Assembly (NCBI GenBank): GCA_945875545.1
Contig: CAMCKZ010000024.1
Location: 1-38,530, forward strand
Origin: Polyangium aurulentum
GTDB lineage: Bacteria > Myxococcota_A > Polyangia > Polyangiales > Polyangiaceae
Direction of reading: 5' to 3'
DNA length: 38,530 nt
A program made the position numbers and the translations under genes. The notes beneath the pieces were generated by a model. That model had not been told where the DNA came from. It ran no database searches and was given only the letters and a program-made list of their open reading frames with translations. Below, one piece after another: positions 7,770-15,234 of this stretch (its first letter is position 1; each line of letters starts with the position of its first letter).

Positions 7770-9077
7770 ATGTCAATTGTCAACATGATGTCCATCGGGG
7801 CTTCGGGCATAGCGGCGGAAGGCCAGTCGTTAGGCATTACGGGCGATAATATCGCGAACGTAAATACCGTGGGATTCAAGTCACAACGGGCCATTTTCGG
7901 AGACATGCTCGGCCGGGCCGGAGGCGGAAGTGTGAGCTCGGGCGGTGCGGGCGTGCGGGCCATCGGGGTGCAAAGTCTGTTCTCGCAAGGGTCACTTTCA
8001 ACCACTGGAGTGTCCACCGATTTGGCGATTGAAGGCGATGGTTTCTTCGTCGTTAAGGGCGTCGCAGGCGGCGTTGATGGCAGCTACTATTCCCGTGCTG
8101 GGCAGTTTCGTTTCGACAAAGAGGGCTACCTAGCCACCCCACAAGGCCTGATTGCCCAAGGGTACAAAGCGAACGCAACAGGTGGGTTTGATACCAATCT
8201 GTCGCCGCTTCGAATGTTGCAGACGACCATCCCGCCTAAGCCGACTTCGTTGGCTACGATTGTAGGCAATCTCGACGCAACAGCCGTTCCTCCGCCGGCA
8301 TTTGATCCTGCAAATTCTGCGACAACCTCGAACTTTGCGTCAACAACGACTGTCTACGATTCCCTCGGCAAAGGCCACGCCGTCAATGTGTACTTCCGAA
8401 AGACTGCAACCCCTGGTCAATGGGAATATCATTCCACCGTAGACGGCGGTGATATCGCCGGCGGAGTGGCGGGAACCCCAGCGCTCGTTGCCAGCGGTAC
8501 CCTGAACTACACCACCGCCGGTGCCCTCGATTCACACAGCGTAAACACTCCTCTCGTCGTGAACTTTCTCAACGCGAAACCCAATCAAAGTATTGAGCTG
8601 AATTTTGGGCTGCCAATCAGCGCGCAAGCCGGGCAAAAAGCAGGAACGGGCCTTGAGGGTATGAGTTCTTTTGCGGTCGCGAGCGCCATCAGTACGCAGG
8701 CGCAAGACGGCACGAGCGTCGGTGAATTGCAGGGCGTTGAGGTCGACTCGCAGGGCACGATGCGGGGCCTCTATTCCAACGGTCAAAAGCTGAATATCGG
8801 CATCATGGCGTTGGCGAAATTCCCGTCGAACGATGGACTGTCGCGTCTCGGAAATGGCGTATGGGCCGCCACAGAAAAGAGTGGCGAGGCCGCCGTGGGT
8901 CTCCCAAAAACCGGCGGACGCGGCATGCTGAACGCCGGATCGCTCGAACAAAGTAACGTCGACCTCGCGCAGCAGTTTGTCGATCTGATCAGCCATCAGC
9001 GGGCATTTCAGGCCAACTCAAAGACCATTTCGACCGCCGACGACATGCTTCAAGAAGTCGTGAACTTGAAGCGGTAG
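7770..9077 (+). CDS. flgE: Flagellar hook protein FlgE
   Basis: FlgE polymerises into the hook, the flexible joint between rod and filament. The 435-residue protein has the N-terminal rod/hook signature (GDNIANVNTVGFKSQRA, near residues 26-42), central beta-rich domains and the C-terminal FlgE ending (LEQSNVDLAQQFVDLISHQR to ADDMLQEVVNLKR). Its length and the internal insertion set it apart from FlgG, which is about 260 residues. GAAAGG at 7755-7760 provides a ribosome site ten bases before the ATG. It probably shares the sigma-54 promoter of flgD. Confidence 0.95.
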   Translation: MSIVNMMSIGASGIAAEGQSLGITGDNIANVNTVGFKSQRAIFGDMLGRAGGGSVSSGGAGVRAIGVQSLFSQGSLSTTGVSTDLAIEGDGFFVVKGVAGGVDGSYYSRAGQFRFDKEGYLATPQGLIAQGYKANATGGFDTNLSPLRMLQTTIPPKPTSLATIVGNLDATAVPPPAFDPANSATTSNFASTTTVYDSLGKGHAVNVYFRKTATPGQWEYHSTVDGGDIAGGVAGTPALVASGTLNYTTAGALDSHSVNTPLVVNFLNAKPNQSIELNFGLPISAQAGQKAGTGLEGMSSFAVASAISTQAQDGTSVGELQGVEVDSQGTMRGLYSNGQKLNIGIMALAKFPSNDGLSRLGNGVWAATEKSGEAAVGLPKTGGRGMLNAGSLEQSNVDLAQQFVDLISHQRAFQANSKTISTADDMLQEVVNLKR

Positions 9078-9105
9078 GCCCCGCTGAAGTAGGCTTGGTG
9101 ACAAC

Positions 9106-9675
9106 ATGGCGGACGACAAGAAAACAGCAGCACAGGCCGACAAAGACGGCGCGGACAAGAAGAAGGGCGGGGGCGGAAACCCCCTCGTCACGCTCATCGG
9201 GGTGCCGCTCGTAACCGTTGGCGCGCTTGCGGCCGCGGTGTGGTTCGGTGGGCCCATCTTCATGGCCCGCCTGAAGCCCGTGGAGCCACGGCACAAAATT
9301 GAGCACGCCGAAGAAGGCGAAGAAGAGGCGGAGGGCGGAAAAAAAGAGGAGGGCGGCAAGGAGGCCGAAGAGGGAGAGCTCAAAGAGATTCAAGGACTGA
9401 TCGTCGATCTTCGCGACGATTCGGGTGCGCAGCGCCACCTGAAACTTGGCATCGGAATCGACCTAAAAAAGAAGCTTGGCGAAGAGGAAATGAAGAAGAT
9501 CGTTCCCCACGCCAAAGACGCAATTCTTGAGTACTTACGGGCACTTTCGTACGATTACGTCGTGGCTCCGCAGAACTTTCCCGAGGTCAAAAAGCAGATT
9601 ACCGACCGCATTGTCAAAGAGGTCGGCAAGAGCAAAGTGAAGCACGTTCTCATCACAGACTTCATCGTCCAATGA
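9106..9675 (+). CDS. fliL: Flagellar basal body-associated protein FliL
   Basis: FliL is a single-pass inner-membrane protein that surrounds or stabilises the stator units. The 189-residue product has a charged cytoplasmic N-terminus, one membrane segment at about residues 26-50, a Glu/Gly/Lys-rich linker at about 65-90 and the conserved periplasmic domain beginning at GLIVDLRDDSGAQRHLKLGI. The domain ends in KVKHVLITDFIVQ, the family's usual closing strand. The acidic low-complexity linker is longer than in most homologues. The stop overlaps the fliM start by 4 nt. Confidence 0.88.
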   Translation: MADDKKTAAQADKDGADKKKGGGGNPLVTLIGVPLVTVGALAAAVWFGGPIFMARLKPVEPRHKIEHAEEGEEEAEGGKKEEGGKEAEEGELKEIQGLIVDLRDDSGAQRHLKLGIGIDLKKKLGEEEMKKIVPHAKDAILEYLRALSYDYVVAPQNFPEVKKQITDRIVKEVGKSKVKHVLITDFIVQ

Positions 9676-10775
9676 GCGCACCCGGCGACGACGATTGGGG
9701 TTCGGCCTACGCGGATTTCGTTACGCAAAACGACCCGAAGGCGGCCCTAACGGAGGAGCCCGAACCAGAGGCCGAATACGGTGTAGCCGACGACGCGGAG
9801 TCGTTCGGCGCAGCAGACGACGGCGCAGATGCCTTCGGTGGTTCCGGCGATGGCTCGGATGCCTTCGGGGCGGAGGGCGCGGCGGAGGGTTACGATTACG
9901 AGGCGGCGAATTACGAAGAGCTTCCGGAGGGCGTTCACCGCATCGATTTGGTGGGCGTGCAGCGGCCCTTCGATGGGGCCGTGGCATCGATGGAACGCGC
10001 GGGAATCGCCTTCGCGCGCACGGCGAAAAGAAGCTTGCCGTTTCTCCTTCGCTACAGGGCGCAGGTCACGCCAACGCAGGTCGAATTGGTCGCCGGCGAC
10101 TGGGAACCGGCCCCGTCCGAAGGCCCCACCTTCACGATTTATTTGGGCGCGTCCGGGGGCGTGCGCGGTATGCTTCAACTGAATACCGAGGCGGTCGTTC
10201 TCGTGCTCGAGGGCGCGCTGGGGGCCAGCGGATCTGGCTTCGAAATGCAGTTGCCGCCGAACCTCAGTGGTGCCCAGCGGGCGGTGCTTGGGCGTGTGGT
10301 GGGCACCCTCGCCAGCGACTTCATCGCAGGCGTCAAAGATGCGGCCGGGCTTCAACTTCAAGTCATTGGTACCGAGCCTCCGATCCTTCCCGCCAGCGTG
10401 CGCGTCGGCGAGCTGGTTGTCTGCGCGTGCTACGTTGAAGGCCTGGAATTTCAGCCGTGTTTTACGCTCGTGTGCAGCGCGTCACCGCTCGAAGCCTCGG
10501 CCCGTGCCATCGAAGCGCGGCGCACGCAAAAGGGCGACCCGCGCATGCGCGATGCCCTCGACGAAGTCCCCGTGGAACTGGTGGCGGAGCTCGGCCGCGT
10601 GACCGTCAATATGAGGCGCCTTTTGGGCCTGAAGGTCGGAGACGTGATTCGGCTTCCGGGTTCCATGGAAGACCCCGTGATCGTCCGCGTCGAAGGCGAG
10701 CCAAAATTCAGGGGTTTCCCGAAGATCTCGCGCGGTCAGTTGGCCATCGAGATCGTGACGCGGCACGATACATGA
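9672..10775 (+). CDS. fliM: Flagellar motor switch protein FliM, divergent N-terminus
   Basis: FliM forms the wall of the C ring between FliG and FliN and normally binds phosphorylated CheY. The 367-residue product has an acidic Gly/Ala-rich N-terminal tail (residues 1-85) with repeated DAFG words, a divergent FliM middle domain (about 90-270) and a C-terminal SPOA domain with VPVELVAELGRVTVNMRRLL and LKVGDVIRLPGSM. The usual N-terminal CheY-binding peptide (LSQxEIDALL type) is not visible. Position between fliL and fliN supports FliM. How CheY would act on this switch is unclear. Confidence 0.85.
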   Translation: MSAPGDDDWGSAYADFVTQNDPKAALTEEPEPEAEYGVADDAESFGAADDGADAFGGSGDGSDAFGAEGAAEGYDYEAANYEELPEGVHRIDLVGVQRPFDGAVASMERAGIAFARTAKRSLPFLLRYRAQVTPTQVELVAGDWEPAPSEGPTFTIYLGASGGVRGMLQLNTEAVVLVLEGALGASGSGFEMQLPPNLSGAQRAVLGRVVGTLASDFIAGVKDAAGLQLQVIGTEPPILPASVRVGELVVCACYVEGLEFQPCFTLVCSASPLEASARAIEARRTQKGDPRMRDALDEVPVELVAELGRVTVNMRRLLGLKVGDVIRLPGSMEDPVIVRVEGEPKFRGFPKISRGQLAIEIVTRHDT

Positions 10776-10840
10776 ATCGCTGTTACCAGCGCGCGGCACC
10801 GATTCAGGTGCACCGCGGCGAACGCATGGCGGAGTAGACG

Positions 10841-11146
10841 ATGGCGAACGACGATAGCGATTTCGGTGCACTGCCCAGTGGCCGAGGTCTCGAGAACATG
10901 AGTTTCGTGATGGATGTCCCCGTCGACGTGACCGTCGAGATCGGGCGAAAAAAAATGCGCATCGCTGACCTTTTGAAGCTTGGCCCCGCATCCATTCTGG
11001 AACTCGACAAAGTGGTTGGCGAACCCCTCGACGTGTACGTCAACAATCGCCGCATTGCGCGCGGCGAGGTCGTTCAAGTGGGCGAAAATTACGGCATTCG
11101 CCTGACAGAAATTTCCCACGAAGAAACGAAAGGCCTGGGCGTATGA
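10841..11146 (+). CDS. fliN: Flagellar motor switch protein FliN
   Basis: FliN forms the base of the C ring and docks the FliH-FliI complex. The 101-residue product is essentially one SPOA domain: FVMDVPVDVTVEIGRKKMRI, a DLLKLGPASILELDKVVGEP segment and ARGEVVQVGENYGIRLTEI, all close to the FliN consensus. GGAG at 10831-10834 gives a well-placed ribosome site. It follows fliM after 65 nt and overlaps the fliO start by 4 nt (ATGA). Confidence 0.95.
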   Translation: MANDDSDFGALPSGRGLENMSFVMDVPVDVTVEIGRKKMRIADLLKLGPASILELDKVVGEPLDVYVNNRRIARGEVVQVGENYGIRLTEISHEETKGLGV

Positions 11147-12333
11147 ACGCGCGAGTTCTCTTTTTTCTCGTCGCCGGTCTGTCTTCGGGCGTTGCGGCGT
11201 TGGCTTTCGCCGATCCGCAGCAAACCGTCGGCTTTCCGCCGGGCCCGATCCAGCCATTGCCGCCGCAAATTGCGCCGCCCATGCAGCCCTCCCAGCCCGC
11301 GCCGCCCCAGGCTCCGCAGGTGGCTCCGGTCGCTCAAATGGCGCAGTTTCAGGTGCCGCAACCCGCGCCGCCCTTCGTCGCGCGGCCCCTTGCGCCAGCC
11401 CCGGTTCAAGCGCTCCAAGCGCCGGCCGCGCCCCCGCAGTTTGTCCCAGCGCCGGCAGCCCCGCCCGCGGCACCCTATGCCCAGGCCGCGCAGGCCCCCT
11501 TGCCGGCTCCAGGAGCCCCATCAGCGGCCGCGGACCCACAACAGCGACCGTGGCTCGCCGCACCCGTAGGAGGCCCCGCACAGGCCCTCTCAGGCCCGGC
11601 AGCGTCGCCGGGAGCTTCACCCGCCACGGCCGACGCGGGCCCTTCGCCCATTCGGATTTTCGCGGTGCTCTTTTTCGTGGCACTCCTCGGGGGTGCGGCG
11701 CTGTTCGCGAAGCACGCCAAGAACCCCATGACGACGCTGCTCCGCAACGCGCGCATGGAGGGCGTGGGGTTGCGCATTGTCGACTCTACGCGCATTGGTC
11801 CGCGCGCTCAGCTCGTGGTTGCGGAGTTCAACGGGCGCCGATTTCTGATCGGCGTGAACGACGCTTCGATTCGGCGGCTCGCGTACCTTGGCCGCAGCGC
11901 TGGGGGCACGACCCCGGCACGCGTTTCGACGGAGTCCGGGGCGCCCGGCGAAGACTACCGCGACAGCGGCGGAAGCGAGAGCGCGGGGCCCGTCGCCGGG
12001 TTCACAGACGCGATGCGGCGCGCGTTGTCGTCGAGTGCGTCGCAGCCCTTGCAGCCCGTCGCCGTCCCTTCTCCCTATGCTCCGCCGGCCTCGAGGGCCG
12101 TGGCCATGACCCCCTCTGCGCCGAGCGTAAATGCAGCAGATTTGCTCGCATCCGAGACCCGCGACGTGGTCGAACTTGGCGCCGGTGCGCGCATGAATCG
12201 GGTGCTATCCGGCCGGGAGCTAGCACCTAGTTCGCGTCCAGCCGATGTGTATACACGAACACCGGGTCCGGCTGTTGTGGAAGAACAAGTCGCTGGGCTC
12301 ACGCGCCGGCGCATTCAGAGGCGTGGGGGATGA
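11143..12333 (+). CDS. fliO: Flagellar export protein FliO with long Pro/Ala-rich periplasmic region
   Basis: FliO is a small membrane protein that assists assembly of the FliP-FliR export core. This version has 396 residues, far longer than the roughly 100-150 usual. It has a signal peptide (1-24), a Pro/Ala/Gln-rich stretch of about 140 residues predicted to be periplasmic (25-165), one membrane segment (170-189) and a FliO-type cytoplasmic domain (about 195-260, including IVDSTRIGPRAQLVVAEF). A Ser/Ala-rich disordered tail follows. The call rests on the membrane-plus-domain core and on position between fliN and fliP, which it overlaps by 4 nt on each side. Confidence 0.8.
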   Translation: MNARVLFFLVAGLSSGVAALAFADPQQTVGFPPGPIQPLPPQIAPPMQPSQPAPPQAPQVAPVAQMAQFQVPQPAPPFVARPLAPAPVQALQAPAAPPQFVPAPAAPPAAPYAQAAQAPLPAPGAPSAAADPQQRPWLAAPVGGPAQALSGPAASPGASPATADAGPSPIRIFAVLFFVALLGGAALFAKHAKNPMTTLLRNARMEGVGLRIVDSTRIGPRAQLVVAEFNGRRFLIGVNDASIRRLAYLGRSAGGTTPARVSTESGAPGEDYRDSGGSESAGPVAGFTDAMRRALSSSASQPLQPVAVPSPYAPPASRAVAMTPSAPSVNAADLLASETRDVVELGAGARMNRVLSGRELAPSSRPADVYTRTPGPAVVEEQVAGLTRRRIQRRGG

Positions 12334-12998
12334 ACCCGCAACCGACCGTCGCCTCGCTCATGTCGGGCGGTGCCTTAGGGCCCTCGCTGCGCCTGCTTCT
12401 CATCATGACGCTGCTGTCGCTCTTGGCGCCAGCGGTGCTCACGATGACCTCGTTTGTGCGCACGGTCGTCGTGCTCTCTTTTCTTCGCCAGGGTCTCGGC
12501 GTGCAGCAGACGCCCCCGGGGCAGGTTCTTGTCGGGCTCTCGCTCTTCGTCACGCTCTTCACGATGACGCCCGTTCTTGAGGCGGTGCAGCGCGACGCTT
12601 ACGGTCCCTATGACCGGGGCGAGGTCACCGAGTTTCAGGCCCTCGACAGGGCGGCGGTTCCGATTCGGGGCTTTCTCCTCCGGCAAACCAGGCAGAACGA
12701 TCTCGAGCTTTTTTACACGGCAACGCGCATGCAGTTGCCGGCGACGCCCGACGACGTCCCGATGAAGATTGCTGTCCCCGCGTTCATCATTTCCGAGCTC
12801 TCCACGGCGTTTCAAATGGGCGTGCTCGTGCTCTTGCCGTTCTTGGTCGTCGATATTGCCGTGGCTACGATTTTGATGGCCATGGGCATGATGATGGTTC
12901 CTCCAGCGACCATTTCGTTGCCGCTCAAACTCATGCTTTTCGTTCTCGCCGACGGCTGGAATCTCGTCGTTGGGTCCATCATTGCGAGTTTCCGATGA
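12330..12998 (+). CDS. fliP: Flagellar export gate protein FliP
   Basis: FliP forms, with FliQ and FliR, the helical export channel inside the MS ring. The 222-residue product has four hydrophobic segments and conserved family stretches including MTSFVRTVVVLSFLRQGLGV, FITLF-like FVTLFTMTPV, IPAF-like VPAFIISELSTAFQMG and PATISLPLKLMLFVLADGW. Length is slightly below average because the N-terminal signal-like segment is short. It overlaps fliO and fliQ by 4 nt each, indicating tight translational coupling. Confidence 0.97.
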   Translation: MNPQPTVASLMSGGALGPSLRLLLIMTLLSLLAPAVLTMTSFVRTVVVLSFLRQGLGVQQTPPGQVLVGLSLFVTLFTMTPVLEAVQRDAYGPYDRGEVTEFQALDRAAVPIRGFLLRQTRQNDLELFYTATRMQLPATPDDVPMKIAVPAFIISELSTAFQMGVLVLLPFLVVDIAVATILMAMGMMMVPPATISLPLKLMLFVLADGWNLVVGSIIASFR

Positions 12999-13264
12999 CC
13001 GTCGATCAATCCCTCGAGCTTCTCCGCAACGTCGTTCTCATGGTCGTCACCATCGCCGGTCCACCGTTGGGAGCGGCCCTCGTGATTGGGCTCATTGTCG
13101 GCATTGTGCAGACCGCCACCCAGGTCAACGAAGCCACCGTGCTCTTCGTCGTGAAGGTCATCGGCGTCGGCGCGGTGGTCGCGCTCGCAGGGCCAACCAT
13201 GGTTCGTTCGCTTGTAGAATACACGCGTGAAACCATCGGCTCGATCTCCAGAGTTGTGCGGTGA
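12995..13264 (+). CDS. fliQ: Flagellar export gate protein FliQ
   Basis: FliQ is a small two-helix membrane protein of the export channel. The 89-residue product has the family's two hydrophobic helices (about 14-38 and 50-72), the segment GLIVGIVQTATQVNEATVLF and a C-terminal amphipathic helix. Length is exactly that of the family. The start overlaps the fliP stop and the stop overlaps the GTG start of fliR. Confidence 0.96.
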   Translation: MTVDQSLELLRNVVLMVVTIAGPPLGAALVIGLIVGIVQTATQVNEATVLFVVKVIGVGAVVALAGPTMVRSLVEYTRETIGSISRVVR

Positions 13265-14034
13265 TTGGTCTCTCGGGCGTCGAGCGCGAGTTTGTGTACC
13301 TCCTGCTCGAATCGCTCCGCGTGGCGGGGGTCGTGTTCTTTACCCCTCTGCCCTGGCTCTATGCGCCGGCGCGCATCCGGGCAGCGGTCGTCGCGATGCT
13401 GACGCTCTCCGTGCATGGCGTGCATCCTGTCGAGCGATTCACCAACGTTTCATCGATCCTGCTGACCGTGCCAACGGAGGTGTTGATCGGCATCGCGATG
13501 GCCTTCGTCGTTCGCATTTGCTTTTCAGCGATTGAAATCGCCGACGACCTGATCACCACGATCATGGGTCTCAACGCGATGCCTCTCTTCGACCCCAAAG
13601 TTCAGGTGTCCGAAACCCCCGTGGGCCAGGCGGTGCGTAGTTTCTTCATTCTCATCGCCCTCGGTATGGGCGTACATCGCGTGGTTATTTTCTCCCTTTT
13701 TGAGTCGTACGCCGTCTTGCCCGCGGGTCGCGTGGCTACCGTCACGACGCTCGGTCCGTTCTTTCGCGAGCTCACTTCGGCGGTCATTCTTGGCGGCGTG
13801 CAGATGGCGTTGCCCGTCGTTTCCACCATCGTGGTCGCGCAGGTGGGCCTTGCGTTCGTGGCCCGCGCGGCCCCGCCGCTCCAGATTTTTTCGGTTGGAT
13901 TTGCCGTTACGATTTCCCTCGGTGCCGCGACTCTCTATGCGGCACTGCCCGACATGGCTTTCGATTGGGTTCGCGATCTTGGCTACATCGCGACACACTT
14001 CGACAACTTGTTTTTGGCGCTGCTCGGGAGATGA
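13261..14034 (+). CDS. fliR: Flagellar export gate protein FliR
   Basis: FliR is the single-copy subunit of the export channel and interacts with FlhB. The 257-residue product has five to six hydrophobic segments with the family pattern, including VFFTPLPWLYAPARIRAAVV and a conserved central stretch ADDLITTIMGLNAMPLFDP. The start is a GTG that overlaps the fliQ stop (GTGA), the only start that fits the operon and the family N-terminus. flhB begins 3 nt downstream. Confidence 0.93.
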   Translation: MIGLSGVEREFVYLLLESLRVAGVVFFTPLPWLYAPARIRAAVVAMLTLSVHGVHPVERFTNVSSILLTVPTEVLIGIAMAFVVRICFSAIEIADDLITTIMGLNAMPLFDPKVQVSETPVGQAVRSFFILIALGMGVHRVVIFSLFESYAVLPAGRVATVTTLGPFFRELTSAVILGGVQMALPVVSTIVVAQVGLAFVARAAPPLQIFSVGFAVTISLGAATLYAALPDMAFDWVRDLGYIATHFDNLFLALLGR

Positions 14035-14037
14035 CGC

Positions 14038-15132
14038 GTGAGCGACGACGACAGTAAAACCGAAGAAGCTACCGCCCAGCGCCGAACCAAAGCGCACGGC
14101 GAAGGCCAATTTGCCAAGGTGCCCGAGGCGGGCGGAATCGCCGCATTGGTGGCCGCGTTTTGGCTGATTTATGCGTTTGGCGGGTACGCATTTGAGCAAC
14201 TTCGGCTCTTCGCGGCCTCGTGTTTCGGCGACCTGTATGCCCTCACGCGAGGCGACGGGAGCCAAATCCTTTGGCGCTCGAGCACCCTCTTGGTCGTCAT
14301 TTGCGGCCCCATCATGTTGGCGGGGTTCTTGTCCGCGCTCGTCACGGGCCTCGCCCAGTCGGGCCTCGACGTGGACTTCTCGCGCATCGGTTCGAAGATC
14401 GGCAATTCGAACTTTTTTTCGAGCTTGAAGAACATTCTCAATCCGTTTGGTCGCCTGCCCGAGCTGGCAACGCAGATCGGTCGGGTGGTGGTCATTGGGT
14501 GGATCACCTACGGCGTGGCGCGCGACGCGTACCCAGGCCTCGTGCGTGCGGCGCGCACCGGACTGACCCAGGTGGCCGGTGAGGTCGTCGATGTGCTCAC
14601 GCGCGTCGCAACCCGAGTGGTTTTGGCCTTCGTCGTGCTCGCCGTGACGGACTATTTGATCTCGATCTTTCGCACCAACAAGGCTCTTCGCATGACCAAA
14701 CAGGAGGTCAAAGACGAGCACAAACAGAACGAAGGTGACCCGCGCATCAAGAGTCAGGCGAGGGCCCGCGGACGCGATCGCATCAAGGCCGCGATTGCCA
14801 AAATGGTGAAGAGTGCCGACGTCATCGTGACGAACCCAACGCACGTCGCCGTCGCGCTTCGGTACCGCCCGCAAGACGGCGTGCCCATCGTGACCGCCAA
14901 GGGCTACGACGACATCGCTATGCACATCAGGAAAATTGCTCGCGAAAACGGTATTCCGATTTTGGAAAATAAACCGCTGGCGCGCGGACTCGCAAAAAAG
15001 ATCAAGGTTGGCAAACCGATTTCCCAAGAGTTCTTCTCGCCGGTCGCCGACATTCTTGCCTACGTGTACCGCCTCAAAGGGCGATTGGGCGTCAGCCCGC
15101 GGGGCGATGATTCGCGGCCGTCAGCCCGTTGA
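14038..15132 (+). CDS. flhB: Flagellar export switch protein FlhB
   Basis: FlhB sets the switch from rod/hook to filament export. The 364-residue protein has a charged cytoplasmic N-terminus (SDDDSKTEEATAQRRTKAHG), four membrane segments and a cytoplasmic domain with the self-cleaving motif NPTH at residues 266-269. Cleavage between Asn and Pro is the established switch step in this family. The start is GTG with GGGAGA about seven bases upstream. FliK normally triggers the switch, and no fliK is seen in this window. Confidence 0.96.
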   Translation: MSDDDSKTEEATAQRRTKAHGEGQFAKVPEAGGIAALVAAFWLIYAFGGYAFEQLRLFAASCFGDLYALTRGDGSQILWRSSTLLVVICGPIMLAGFLSALVTGLAQSGLDVDFSRIGSKIGNSNFFSSLKNILNPFGRLPELATQIGRVVVIGWITYGVARDAYPGLVRAARTGLTQVAGEVVDVLTRVATRVVLAFVVLAVTDYLISIFRTNKALRMTKQEVKDEHKQNEGDPRIKSQARARGRDRIKAAIAKMVKSADVIVTNPTHVAVALRYRPQDGVPIVTAKGYDDIAMHIRKIARENGIPILENKPLARGLAKKIKVGKPISQEFFSPVADILAYVYRLKGRLGVSPRGDDSRPSAR

Positions 15133-15234
15133 CGGTGCACGAAATGCCCGGGGCCATGGGCGCTCATGCCCTGAAAGTTCGCAGGGAAACGAAGGCGATT
15201 CCGGGGCTGGCGCGATCTTCGCATCACCGGGGGC

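Noticed and set aside
13525-15027. 500-codon minus-strand frame opposite fliR and flhB
   Set aside because: Rich in His, Arg and Gln with no known motif. It is a shadow of two certain flagellar genes in high-GC DNA.
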